A DNA stretch of 64,000 nt from Sclerurus mexicanus (lineage: Eukaryota; Chordata; Aves; Passeriformes; Furnariidae). The stretch spans positions 850,328 to 914,327 of the forward strand of contig VWZF01005531.1 in the NCBI GenBank assembly GCA_013396755.1. Direction: 5' to 3'. The stretch's first letter is position 1; the number at the start of each line of letters is the position of its first letter. Under the pieces are notes generated by a model that saw nothing but the letters and a program-made list of their open reading frames with translations, did no database searches and was not told the origin of the DNA. Of the stretch, positions 1 through 12,640 are shown one piece after another. The position numbers and the translations under genes are program-made.

Positions 1-3000
1 GTTAGGTTCAGCCTCTGCATTCTTTATGTCTTTGGCAGCTTTTCTCTTCAGCAGAAGCATAGAAGTGTTCCCTTAAAGCCTATCTCCAGAGTGGATTTCT
101 CATTATAAAACCTGAGTTAGTCTTTTTTTCACAAAGGTTACCATTAAAAACAATCACACTCATCCCCATTACTCCTTTTGGCATCCCACAGTCAACACTC
201 ACAGCATGTTAAGCTTCACATTCTGGCAATTGCTGCTAAATGTTCAGTTTTTTCAATCACGACCACTGTGGGAGCCTTTTTATAGTAGAGGAAATGTAAA
301 TACCACATAAAAAAGATCAAAAGGTGAATCAGAAAGTTATCTAAATCACAGCAGCCCCAGATAAAGTCTGCCCATTGCCGTAAATAGATTCCCGCAAGTA
401 ATTTAGGGAAAGGGTTGATTGTGGAAGGAATCTTGCATCCTACTAAAAACTCAGTATGTACCAAACCCATCAAAGATTTTTTTCAATGGTTAAAAGCTTT
501 GCATATATAGCCATGAGTACAATTCTGTGGTATTTAGAGGGGAACAAAAGAAAATGCAGGCATTTCAGCAGCTTTGCTGTTGCCTACCTCTTCTACTGTT
601 TTGCAAATTTCACTACCTTTACGTATATTATTTCAACTCCAACACATACAATGCCAACAGATTTAATCCTGGAGGCATTTGCAGCTTGAATTTCCTACAG
701 AAGGATCGTAAATCTCGAATGGAAAGCCTGAAATCGTTAAAGTCACATATTTATAAAATCATATTCAATTAGGCTAAAAAAGCGCAATTTCTGTCATCAT
801 GTCATAAAAAGATGTGTTTTTCTCTCAGATCTACTATAAAGAAAAGCTCCCTATATTGTTACAGATAGAGGCTGTTTTCAATCAGTTACAAGGAGCAATC
901 CAATTACTGGATGGTTTAGTGCAGTAACTGACTCCAGACTAATTTAATTTCTTTAGGTCTCTAAAGATCAATTGATCTGATTTGTTTCCCTCCCCAAAGG
1001 CTGTTTAGGAAAAAGCAGGCTTAAATACCTGGAAATGAAATACAAAGCTCTGTGCGCTTTCACACTACTTAGGTCATTTGGAAAAGCTGGAACTCAGGAT
1101 AAATGAGTGCTCTCTTGGCCCCAACATCACAGGATGCTTTAGGGGAGGCCGTTAGGATCCTGCACGTGCTGCACGCACGCCTGCTTAGGGAGGAGCCCGT
1201 GGAAAGGGTTTTCACAGCTTCAAGACAACTGTTCCATTCTCAAGAGCTGCACCGGTGCGCATTCAGCCTTCACAGTCTTTTCCCTGGCAAATACATGTTT
1301 CTGTCCAGCAATGACCTTACAGAAATAACTGTGTTTCCAGCTAGACTGAGCAAGAGTCGCGCTGTACTATTGAATATTCACCTACTTGGAATGCATGTCG
1401 CAATAATCAAGTAAGAAATTCTTCCTGTTGTCGTATCTCACTTTGCTATTCCTTTTGCTTTATTGCAGACTTCTATAAGCAATTTTGCTGGTGCCAAGAT
1501 GAAATCTATAGAACCAGCGGGTACTTAGAGAACGACGTTCTCATCTGCCTGAATATTTTAATTCCAGAATGGAATAAAGCCCTTGGTATTTCTGGACCAT
1601 ATGGTACAACTTAGGAAATTCTTAAACAATCTTTTACCAACCCTCTTGCATGTTACACTTTCATTATGTCATGACTTGATGTGTGGTGCAGCAGGTTTTG
1701 TATTTTAAAATACTACTGTTCCCTAATCACGCCTCAGATTTCCAATTTAAGTCAAAATAAGACCTTAACCAAACTTGGACTCTCAGACCCAGAGTTTTAA
1801 TGTAATTTCAATACTTTTCACATTCTGTTTCTTGTAATTATCGTAGGCTTCACATTTGTCTGCCTTATCTTTCGTGGCAACATTCATGCCTGGCCTCGGC
1901 TGCCGGTCTCAGGCTCTATTCTTACACTTATCAATAAACAAAAGGGCACTGCGGCTTATGCTCAGCATTTCTGACTCCATGCCATGTGCTGTTATAATAA
2001 GATGTCCTCTGGAAAAATTCCCTTCATATCCAGCACCACGACAGTCAGTTCATCCGCACAGAGGCAACTAAGTTTTTCTCCCAGCTTATCTGCTCAGACT
2101 CTTCCCGCCCTTGCAAAGCTGTGTCGTTGATGTCTCCTGTCTGTAGAACAAGGAAACCTCTTCCCACAGGTCCTTTCTTGATTATTTCTTGCATACAAAC
2201 CCGAGTTTTGAATGTTGTTTACCTCAGTATTCTGTCAATATGGCAGGCTATGCTATTTTTATTAAATCTGATTTTTTTCCTTCATTTTCAATAAAGGCAT
2301 TCACTTAGGAGATCATTTTCCACAACTTTGCAAGTATGCACTGCTGTCCACAAGCTTTCTTTCCCCAAATTAGTTCTTTTACCCATTTACTCAGTGAAAC
2401 ACTAATGATCCAATCACCAGTAAGGCATAAAGTACACCACTATTTCCCATCCATGGGCCTCCTTAGACAGATGTACTTTTGAAATGCTGTAAAGATTTTC
2501 TTCATCTCTGTGAATAAGACTTCATTGAGCACTTTGTCCCCTATATGCACCTGTGAAAGATGGTTCACAGATACATCTGGATATCCCCACATAAGAGGGT
2601 TTTGGCCTCTCCAAACTTACTTTCATGATTGTGTGCTCATAGGAAAATTTAAATGTGCTGCATCCATCTCCACTGAGTTCTCTTCCAGCCTAAAGGACGC
2701 AGGGAGCTTAATATGCTTCATTTGCCAAACTATTTGACACGATATCATAAAAATGTGATGTGCTGGAAAGCTACCAAGAGATTGAAGTTTATTTCCTACT
2801 CGGCTGCGGGTTAATACTTCTGTCCCTGTGGCAGCAGTCGCTTGTAATGAGCTGTACATACACAAACCAGTTTCCAGATAAAGCTTTCCCCTGCTGCAGC
2901 CTGCAGTACAATTTTGGTGAAACAAAAATGGCATCTTTGTTGTCAGAGTGGGAGTTATGGGATTCATCTTGATGGCAATAATTGCCAATTCGGTGTCTGG

Positions 3001-3439
3001 GACTGCTGAAGTGTATTTTGGGAGCTCTCCTCTCTCCTTTCCACTGCGTTCAGCAGCGGGGAGCGTAAAGATGTTTTTCACAGGACCACTGCCCGTGTTT
3101 CCCATTGACCCAATTCACAGCCCTCAACAGGATTAAATGGTATGATAAGAAAAAAGCTTTTCATTCTGAAGTTGTATAACTGACCCTCTCCCCCCTTCAA
3201 GAAACCCCCTGAGGAAGACAAGTACATTGGCCCCAACTGGAACAGATGTCAAAACTCAAAACAGCTCTTTCTTCATAAAGTTTATAAGTATTTTTAAAGG
3301 AGGTGGAGGAGTCTTACTGTATGCAGTAAGATAACGTTAAAATGCACAGCTTCTCAGGAGTTGAAAGGATGCTTTTCCTACAAACTCTCCCTTCTCTTTA
3401 TCTTATCTGCATGCAAAATAAACAGAAAGTCCCCATTAC
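1..3439 (-). other. TBX20 intron 6 (partial), no further exon seen
   Basis: AT-rich sequence without recognisable T-box-gene exons. I looked on the minus strand for the conserved segment that follows LTDIER and did not see it. A 160-codon open frame on the minus strand (3105-2623) resembles no family I know and is probably a chance ORF. No confident interspersed repeat was identified. Confidence 0.7.
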
Positions 3440-3516
3440 CTCTCAATATCAGTGAGTCTGGAAGAGTCACGGAATCCTTTAGCAAAAGGGTTGCTGTCAA
3501 TTTTCAACTTGGTTAT
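3440..3516 (-). CDS. TBX20: TBX20 coding exon 6 (end of T-box)
   Basis: The acceptor GTGTTTCCAG precedes ATAACC. The exon encodes ITKLKIDSNPFAKGFRDSSR followed by LTDIE and two bases (AG) of an Arg codon, with donor GTAATG. LKIDSNPFAKGFRD is the conserved C-terminal helix of the T-box, which inserts into the DNA minor groove. The 77-nt length and phase fit exon 5 upstream. The next exon should resume with the Arg codon and a Glu-Ser-Val-Glu type segment. I could not find it between here and position 1, so the gene is truncated by the window edge. Confidence 0.93.
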
Positions 3517-6500
3517 CTGGAAACACAGAAAAGAGCGACATTACATGAATATCGTGTCAAGGTATTGCAGCGTACAAAGTGTCAACCGATCCATCCTCCT
3601 GACTTCGCTGCTAATTTTATCCGTGTTCCCTGTTTGTGTGCTGCTCCCGAGGCACTGCAAAGCTGAGGAGGCAAGGCAGGGTGTATCACACATGTGGCAA
3701 TGGAAAGACCAAGAGGCACAGCAGGCTCACGTTGCCTTCATGTTGCCCAGAGCAGGAGGAACCCACCCACGTACAGTGTTACTGCTTCCAAATACTTTAG
3801 CAGCATCAATCAGGTTGTCTTTTGCACAAGCAATACAGATCCCCCTGCTAACAGCTGAGCCTTGGTGGTGGGGCTGCATATCAATAATAAGAGCCCAGAC
3901 TAGGAGTTGCCATCTGCAGACCTGAAGACAAAGACAAGGTTTCAGTTCAGCACCACCTTTTTTTCTTTTTTTTTTTCTTTTTTTTTAACTGGAATGGAAA
4001 TGTTCTCAGCCAGGCCAGCTAGCCATCACACTGGGGCAGTTTAACTGGTTTTGTATGAAAAAAGGCTGAGAAAGGGCTGGGAAACTGGGGGGAGAACTCA
4101 GATTTAAGGCAACAGAGCCTGCATTAAAGGAGTAACCCCAAAGAAATTATCAGAGTCCTGAAAAAAATGAAGTTTTGCAAGCAAAACTCTCCTCTATTAT
4201 TCAAAGGCAGCTACAACTCTCTAAAAACCTGCCCGGTCATCCAGTCAAGCTTCTTATCCCAACAGAGCAACCCATCAGCCAGGAATCCCTCTGCCCCAAA
4301 GCATCAGGGCTCCCCTTAGCTTTGCAGTGAGACTTTTCAGGCATATGGCAGTGGGTTTCAGGATACTTTTGGAGGGGGAGCAGAAAAAAAAAAATTCACC
4401 ATAGCCCTTATGAAATTTTCTATGTGTCCAATCAGTTTGAATTTGGTGAAAAAGACCTGGCATATCATTATAATATTTGGATTTTAAAGAGTTAAAAACA
4501 AAATTATAGGTGGTAGTTGGTGGTGGAGAGCACAGGACCCATCCTGCAAAGCAGCAAATGCCACTGACTCTAGCTTAAGCCCATGAAAATCTACAGCTCT
4601 CAACATTTCATATTAAGTGGCTTTGTCAGCCTGACTTTCCTTAAAAAAAACCCAAAAAACACAACTGTATTGAAGAGGCCACAACATCTTTTTTAACACC
4701 TGGACTTTGAGACTCGGGGTGGGGGGGAAAGAAAAAGGATCTTTTCCAAATCCTCAAATAATCAAACACACTTTTAAACAAAGGTATTTCAAAACAGGGT
4801 GGCTTCTCCTTCAAAATAAATAAAAAACAAATGAAACATAAAGAGGGCGACCGAACACAACTTTTAATTCTCAAAAAGAGGTCTTCTGGGAGGGAAACAG
4901 AGAGAAAGGGACATGCTGACAAAGACAAAACCCGAGTTTTTAATTAATGGTCTGCAGTGGGCTGGTCAAACACCATGGGACCTCAGTACTGGTCAAGGGT
5001 ACCACGCAGGTACAACCGGTGGAGACAGCCCTGAAACCTTGTCACAAGGACCTTGAAACAGCTCACAAAGCTAGTCGCACTCTACTTCCACGATATCCAT
5101 AAGCTCTCGACTCACGGTGATGTTGCAAAGAGTGGCGAGTGAGTCCCTCACGTACAGTGAGGGAATGTTTTTATGGCAGCATTCGGAAAACCACCTTGAA
5201 AAAAAACAAGCTCTAACTAGTTCCATTGACTGAGATCACCAACACACCAAGCCAACTGCACTACAGAACAATAAGGATGTCTGTTCATCTCTTGAGCATA
5301 TTTTCACCAATCAAACTTCCATTTTCCTAATATTAAAGTTTTGGTATGACATCACAAGAGAAACTTTTTGTATCCACCAAAGCCAGATGAGACTCACAAT
5401 CATTTATGGACATATTTTTCCTGAGAGACTGTCTCACAAACAATCAGAGAACATCTGCTAGAAAGCATTTTAAAATGAGATCTGACCTACAATTCAACTC
5501 TGTGGCAGTGGTTTGACTGTTTAAACAAATGCATGCCCTTTAAATCTTAAATTATGAGATAGTTTGTTGAAAGTGTAATGTATTTAGCTTTTATCTAATA
5601 ACCTCCAGAAATGTAATCAATCCCTCCTTAAAACAGTTCTGAAAGAAATGGCAAAAATGAAAAAAAGGATGCATTTTCATTAGTCATAAATAAAATGACA
5701 ACATCAACCTCTAGGGGTTCCAGAGATGTTCCATTGAGAAATTTTCCAGGACTCAATGTATGTGCTTTGGGAAGGTTAGTTTAGAAACATCTGTGGTGTA
5801 AATATCATCAGTAGACACAAATCCATCCTACAGAAATAAATTCCAGGTTTAGCTGGTTTTATGCCTGTTACTTTTTTGCTGGTTTCTACAGAAAGTTACA
5901 TGGAAAAATCTAACTGCCTGTCTAAACACTATATTTTCAAGATTGCCAGGTGCTGAATGTGTTTTCTGCAGCATTCAGATACAAACCTGAGTTAAAAATC
6001 AATACACTGAAGTCTTAGAGCAGGATGTGGGGTCTGTAATTAGGACTGACTTAATACTATTACTGTTCTCTTCAGAGCTTCCTTGGGCCCCTATGCAGTA
6101 GTTTCATTTTATTCATAGCATTTCAAAATCAATTATTTTTGCTTCATATTAAGAAACGTCAACTTCTTTAAATAATCCAGCAGGTACATTGACTCAGTGA
6201 TGCTGCCTGACCATGTGTTTGGACAGTGCTTGTATTTTTCTTAACTGGGGGGAACTAGAGAGGGAAATAAGTTTATTTTTGAAGTGCCATAGTCTTTAAG
6301 CCCTTAAAGCATGCTCTAAATCACACTGAAGGCAAGAACACGTTTCCATGGACTGAAATATTAAAGCCCAATCCACCGCCAAGAACAGCCTATGCTCTCT
6401 GATTGTTTATAGACTTCCTAAAATTACTCATTAGCAATCCATTGTTATGATCTCCTCTATTTTGTATATATTATTCACTGGCATGCAAATTGAAATTCAA

Positions 6501-6974
6501 ACATCTGGATGTAATCTGGGCAGCCTCTGAAAAGCATATCTCTGAGTGATTTTCCTTACATTTGAGCCTTACAGCTTAATTAGTCAACTTTTTAAACCCA
6601 TGAAATCATCATGTGCAAACCAGAATCTCTCTCTGCTCATAGCTTGTGGCATGAAAGATCACTGCAAATAAAAACAGTTCTTTAACGAGCTATAATTAGG
6701 CAATGACTAAATGTTAATACGCAAACATCTTTGTATAGACAGAAGGGAAGACAAAACAAAGCCTCTTGTCATCTTTACTCTCATGAATAATCCTTATGGC
6801 TCTTTGAAGTGAGTAGTACTACCCATATATTTAAGAATTACTCCTGAATGTGAATAAGATTGTCATGGAAAGGTAGGTTATGCCAGAAACTTTCCTAGTT
6901 TAGATGGGGGGAAAAAGGAGTTTTCAGCAGGGTGGGACTTAGTTATATTCATAATAATTAGCAACTGTACTCAC
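3517..6974 (-). other. TBX20 intron 5
   Basis: Bounded by the exon 5 donor and exon 6 acceptor. It contains a pyrimidine tract at 3957-3988 (intronic on the plus-strand reading). It also has a CpG-bearing block at about 4960-5190 with an 8-bp palindrome, and an AT-rich stretch at about 6360-6740 rich in homeodomain, octamer and SOX-like words. No other coding exon is identified with confidence. Confidence 0.8.
6360..6740. promoter_or_regulatory. Candidate intronic regulatory element (TBX20 intron 5)
   Basis: AT-rich stretch with CATTGTTATG (SOX-like, about 6441), ATGCAAAT (6483, perfect octamer), TTAATTAGTC (about 6576), ACTGCAAATAAA (about 6661) and TATAATTAGG (about 6690). It has low internal repetition. 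Suggestive only. Confidence 0.25.
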
Positions 6975-7136
6975 CAATTGATTCTGGTAGGCAGTAACAG
7001 CAGTAAAAACTGTCTCTGGAAAGATAAATGTCCTGAACTCTTCTGATTTCAGATTTAGCAAAGAAGCTGTGTGATCCTTCTTCTTAATTATGTGGACCCG
7101 TGGCTGGTACTTGTGCATGGAGTTCNGGGAAGACAT
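6975..7136 (-). CDS. TBX20: TBX20 coding exon 5 (T-box), with ambiguous base
   Basis: The exon encodes NSMHKYQPRVHIIKKKDHTA, then SLLNLKSEEFRTFIFPE and TVFTAVTAYQNQL, ending CAATTG with donor GTGAGT. These are hallmark T-box residues: HKYQPR for DNA contact, then FPET and AVTAYQN. The acceptor used here (TTTCAG before 7136) gives Met-Ser-Ser-X before Asn-Ser-Met, where the TBX20 family has Ile-Ile-Leu. X contains the N at 7126. The exon is therefore 162 nt rather than the expected 159. The frame is kept, but the first four codons are suspect and are best read as an assembly join, not a real variant. Confidence 0.92.
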
Positions 7137-10100
7137 CTGAAATCTAACTAGCCAGGGGCTGGTTTTCAGAGCAAACGCTCCAGCTCCTTTGGGCAGTTCC
7201 AGGAAATGAAGGTGGAAAAGCAGGCATCCCAGGAGCTGGTCTCCTCTCACTCCTACACCACTGGTGAGCATGCATTTTTTTTTGAAGCATAAATACCTGC
7301 TCCTACAGGTGAGGTGTTTTACATACAGAATTAATTACTCACAGAGTGTGCCCAGTTTGCAAGTGTGAATATGTAATTCCTGAAAGATAATGACCAAGAG
7401 TCCCCACCTGCAAAAATGCGCAGGTGCAGAATGAAAACAGTCACAAATACCTCAGAAAAAAAATTACAGAAAAAATAATACCCATCCAAAAAGCTACCAG
7501 CAGCAGCAGCCCAAACCAGCTGACCAAAAATAAAACGCCACAGATCCTTTCACTGTGGCAAACCTTTAAAACAAATTACTTCATAGATGCTCTTCACCGC
7601 AGACTACCAAAAATGAGAGCACGGAGGGAAACTAGCAAGGAGCCCCAAAATGACCAGGTTCTGCTATTCTATCCTCATTAATAATTGTTTACGAGCTCCC
7701 AAAACAATTCTAAACCTAAGGTACCAACTAACCAATTTCAACATTAGAGTCAAACTGGGTCCCAGTTGCTTCAGTTACCACTGGCTGGAGGCCTGTTGGC
7801 TGCCTCTAACCACAGTATTACAATATAAGAATTAAATACAGAGCTCGGCTCACACCAGCCCTTGTTTTGGATATAATCACAGTCACAAGACGAAATTGGC
7901 ATTGGTGTGGGTGGTTCTATTTTGCAGGGGCCATAAGGACTCTGCAGTCAGCTCCCTACATCTGGAATAGCTAATGTGCATTCCTCAGGAAGCGTCAACT
8001 TCAGCTGAAACACAGCAGAAGTGGTGCAGAATTCTGTGCTAACTCAGTCAATGAGAAAGGTTGCACGTTGCATTGGAGTGGAGAGCTTGGAGACAGCTCT
8101 ATCACGGCTACAATTTCCATCAGCGTTTTCTTTGCTGCTCCTTTGGGGCCAAATATTGCCAAGACTCGTGCTGGGACTTCAGCGGGAGGCACACAGCATC
8201 AAGGAAGTCATTACAGTGACAGGGAACCATTGTCCTGAAAATGTTGTGTGTCTGCTTCTAGCAGCTCAGTCCCTTCTCAAAGAACTTCACCATTTTATAT
8301 AGGCACACACACAACAGCCATGAACCTTGCTATTAATACTCTTAGCACTTCTCTGTCTCTACGTAAAATTTTGCCTTACCATCCTAGTCACTTGGAGTGC
8401 TCTAGGTAGATGGAAAAGACTTTTTAAAGAAGAATGCGTGGATGGTGATGACCTTACTGAGGAGCTGGCCCACAGTGCTTTCCATTGCCTTTCATGGCCA
8501 TGATATCCACAACAAGGCATTACACCTGAGCAGCAGCCGAGTGGAAGGAGGAGAAAGCTGTGACAGAGCAGCCAGCTCCCACATATGCCCTTTCCCTCCC
8601 TTCTCTGTGAGTGTAAATTCTCATAAAGAAACTACATTTCTCAAACAGGACCGTGCAATCCTTTATGAAAGTTTTCCAAAAATTAAAGTGCACAAACATA
8701 GTATCGCCTGCCACGATGCTCTACCTTGCTTGTTTCCACCGGAGGCAAATCTGATCATTCAGGTACAAAACAAGCACTGAATGTAGCCAGGAGGTCACAA
8801 AAGCCCCATGGCCAAGGTTAAGGTCACTATTTCCTTTATGTGAGGGTCTGTACGTGTAGTGTTCCACCTGCACCCCCACACAGGCTGCTGATGTTGCAGT
8901 ACTCACTGATATTAAAGTGAGCAGGATCATGCACAAAGATATGCCTTAATATCCATGCAACTTGTGTTAGGAACACCAAAGCAGCACCCAGAGTACTGCA
9001 CAGAGCAGCCTCCAAGAGTGGTCTCAAAGTCCAAGCAGTGCCCTGCCTGCATGGTATGGCTATCAGAAAATCCCTGATGCCAACTCTGTGATACTCTGGC
9101 ACGCCCCAGGAGAAACATCAGGCACACATATACTCATGGTAGCCCCTCCAACACTTACTGGCAGCCAGAGGCCCCCAGCCACCCCATCTACCTTTGTGCT
9201 GACAGCCTGCAGCTGGGTAGATGACCAGGATCCCTCCTTACAGGATCCTGATTGCTGTAAGGTCAGGCAGGTTTGTAGGCATCTGGCTCCCAGTGGCTAC
9301 AGACCAGTCACCAGAGGCAATCTGGATGCCAGCTGCAAACTTCCAAGGTGGTTTTGAATCCAGGAACTGTGCTGTGAATGCTGCTTCCATATTCACCAAA
9401 GAATATCATTACCAGGCAAAGCTTTCTTTCTAAAAACATGGAAGTTCCTGACTTCTGCCTGGTTGACTCTAAAAATCCTAGGCATAACAACTTGTGGCTA
9501 TTCTAAACGCCCTGCTTTCGCAATTACTCATTGGCCATGTTCACACCTTTCTGTTTGCTTTCACAAACGTTCATGTGTTTAAGTTTCGCTACTGTAAATT
9601 CCAGAAAAGCAATTACAATAACGTATACACTCGTGGTTCCCCTCACCAGAAACCAGAAAGTACGCCACCCCAACAAAGTACAACCAGAAGTCCTAAAGAA
9701 AGCACTCTGTATGAAAACCATCACCAGAAATCTGGAGAATAAAGTCACATTCATAAATGTTTCACAGCCAGAAAAATGGAAATTACTCGCTCGGCTGTAA
9801 AAATCCAGAGATAGGAGCCATTTCCTTCCTCTGGTAAAGATATCTGAAAGTGTTTCCACAGAGCAAGCTGTGTGTCACGCACACAGAGATAAGACTTCTG
9901 CCTGATGCTTGGGGGGAATACGTGCATAACTATGGGGTTACACATGCTGCCGAAGGGACACCAGCAAAAATGCTTCCCGACTCCAAAAGTCTCAGAATAA
10001 GAGAAAACAAACAAAAGCTAGAACAAACATATGCCTCTCTTCAGAATCCTTTTCAGGAAATGAACCACCCTACAAATAAAACACCACAATTACCTGAACT

Positions 10101-12531
10101 CCCAAAACTGTCTTCTAGAGGATTAAGAAAGCAAGCAACTAGAAGAAGCTGGAATCAGGTTGGATTCAGCTTCTCTACTTATAATTTGTATCTAAAGGTG
10201 CCTTTTACATCATTAAAACTTCCTCAGGAAGCAACACACCTTATGAAACAGGTAAAAAGTTGTCACTGCTGAAGACTGACTCTTTCAAACTGAAGGGAGA
10301 GATTTCAGGAGGTGTTTCAAATCTCCTCTTAGTACACAGGAGTTCAGAAAAGCCATGGGCCATAGCACAGTGAACCCTCCTTAAAGGCTCCAGAGAATTA
10401 ATTTTTTCCTTTGTTCTACTGATCATCCAATGATGGTATTTACATAGCTTCAGTAAGGCAGCACATAAACCCTGATATCCTAATTTGAAACATAAAACCC
10501 CACAAAATATTAAAGAGGGAGTTCTCCGTGAAGGCATAACACCTGTCACGCAGAGCTCAACACTGGATCAAGCCTCCAGGGCTTATTCTTAAGTGAACAC
10601 GCAAAACTTTCCATCGACGTTGGCCGCCCAAAGCTTTTGTGTAAAGAATGGGATCAACCTCTGCTGCTTCTTTGGAAATTAGTGGGAAGGCTGTGTCTCA
10701 AACACTGTGGATCATTTTCTTCCACTGCCTGTATTTGAGACGATTACGTCTTCTTGCTCTGTCACGTCTCTGTTCCCGACAGCTCCTCCAACCTACTTCT
10801 TCTTTATACTCATCTGGGCTTCTGGGAACTGCACTGCTCCTAACTAGCTTGCAATATACTGCTGGGAGCCCTTTATTAGAGGCACACATGGCCCCTGTTA
10901 TGATGAAAAATGTTTCTTTTTAAGTGTGCACGTATACTGCTCTATCATCACTCGGTGATAGAGCCCACAAATCTTCAGCTCTGCCCTTCTGCAGATTATG
11001 AAATAAAAGAGAGGAGGAAAAAAAATATGTTCTGCACTAGTCATGAAGGGAACAACGGTGGGAACTGGATTCAAGAACAATGTGCCCGCAGATAGATCTT
11101 TACAAAAGAACAACACATCTATCTGGGCTTTCTTTTGTTTGGTTGGGGTTTTTAAAATACTTTTGTTATTGTTATTTCCAGGATCTATTTTAAATGATCA
11201 AGGTTGTGATTCAATTCTCAGTCTTGAGTAAAAATTCTCTCTTGGATGAGAAACATTTGCACAGAACACAGCTCAGACAAATGGCCACTGTCTCACATAG
11301 TCCAGGCAATAAATACCACACTAGGGAAGGGGTTTCTGATATGTTGTATGACATAATTATTCAGCTGTACAAATTGGTTACTGCTACACACGCTTTAGAT
11401 TTCAAAATCACTCCTCTTTTCCCAACAGCTCATTTACTAACACTGCTGTTAATCTCATTCTTCTGAACTTCCCCCTTCTCCGTCAACAACTCATTCAAAT
11501 CCTTCCCCCTGCTCCTTCTGCCTTCTCTGAGAGAACCATCAAGCCCAGAGACAACACTTTTAGTTGTTTCTTTGCAATTTGGAGGCACTACCAAGTCATT
11601 CCTGCACTTTACAGGCACTTCTGGGGAGAGGACAGGACAGACAATACCTTTTCCTGCCACCTTTCTGTAGACAATCAGGTAACTAAAGGAGCTGTCCCCA
11701 CTGACGGAGGATAACAAGAACCCATGGCCAGCAGCTCTGCATCCTGTTTACCATCTTCCAGTCTCAGGGCTTGTGACAAGCACCTGGCACCAATCAGATC
11801 TGGGACCTGTCTCCTCTAGAGGCCCCAGCCCACCCTGTGGCACTTGCAGCTAGCCTACAGTTCTCTCAAGGGTAACTGAGGCACACTTACAGTACTATAG
11901 ACCTTGCTTTGCTGTCACATCAGTATTTTCTTTGGACTCTGTGCCCATGCTGCAAATAGTCTGGAAGTAAAAGAGCTTTTATGGATTGACCCAACCCTAA
12001 CAGGTTGCCTGAAGTGAGAGGGAACTTCAAATCACAAGTGTAAAAGTACATGGGCTTGCTGGCCAGTGCATGTGGCAGAGCATACTGCCAAGTCACAGCA
12101 AAATGCAAGCAGAAGTATGTAATAAGGCTCATCTGCCTTTCTTCTATCCCTCACTTTGATGCTCATCTCCATACTGAACTTTTCCCCAATGGATGTTCTG
12201 CCTCTGATGGCAGCAGGCGCATGATTTGAACAATTGATCCAGGCTCTACCTTATAAAATATAAAAAACCCTCTGATTTTTGATGTTGCCTGTTTGTCAAC
12301 AACAGAAGAACCCAAAGGGACCCTTAAACATTTTAAGCCAAACGTGTTCAAACTTCACGCAACATCTTCCTCTGTTGTGGTACCAGGGGCTGGCCAAGAG
12401 AGGGGTAATGTGGGGGCCACGACAACCTTTCTCCATTGCAGTCTCTCTCCTGCAGGCTTAGCCCTGTGGCACAAGCGAGCAATTCCCCTACAGACATTCC
12501 TCTACCCATTCACACCACGAGAGCTACTCAC
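7137..12531 (-). other. TBX20 intron 4
   Basis: No gene or repeat family recognised. There is an A-rich stretch near 7440-7550 and a 9-bp hairpin at 10939-10964. The open frames seen are short and unrelated to known families. Confidence 0.8.
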
Positions 12532-12640
12532 GTGGCCGTGCTGGTCCAGCTCGTTGTTGGTGAGTTTGACTTTTTCGAAGGACACCATCTGCTTCAGCAG
12601 CTGCTCTCCTGTGAACGGGGAGTCAGGGTGCACGTACAAC
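12532..12640 (-). CDS. TBX20: TBX20 coding exon 4 (T-box)
   Basis: The acceptor TTTTTCAG precedes G-TTG-TAC. With the preceding AG the reading is R-LYVHPDSPFTGEQLLKQ, then MVSFEKVKLTNNELDQHGH, ending CAC with donor GTGAGT. This is the central T-box segment (about residues 176-212). HPDSPFTGE and KLTNN are family-wide T-box motifs. The exon is 109 nt and ends in phase 0. It is intact, with no ambiguous bases. Confidence 0.95.

Noticed and set aside
2623..3105. 160-codon minus-strand frame in intron 6
   Set aside because: I tested it as a possible TBX20 C-terminal exon. It has none of the Ser-rich, Trp-Val-Ser or His-Pro-Gln features expected after the T-box, and the splice phase is not supported.
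10939..10964. 9-bp hairpin GCTCTATCA/TGATAGAGC
   Set aside because: Short arms and an 8-nt loop. This is expected by chance at this window size, and it has no flanking structure.
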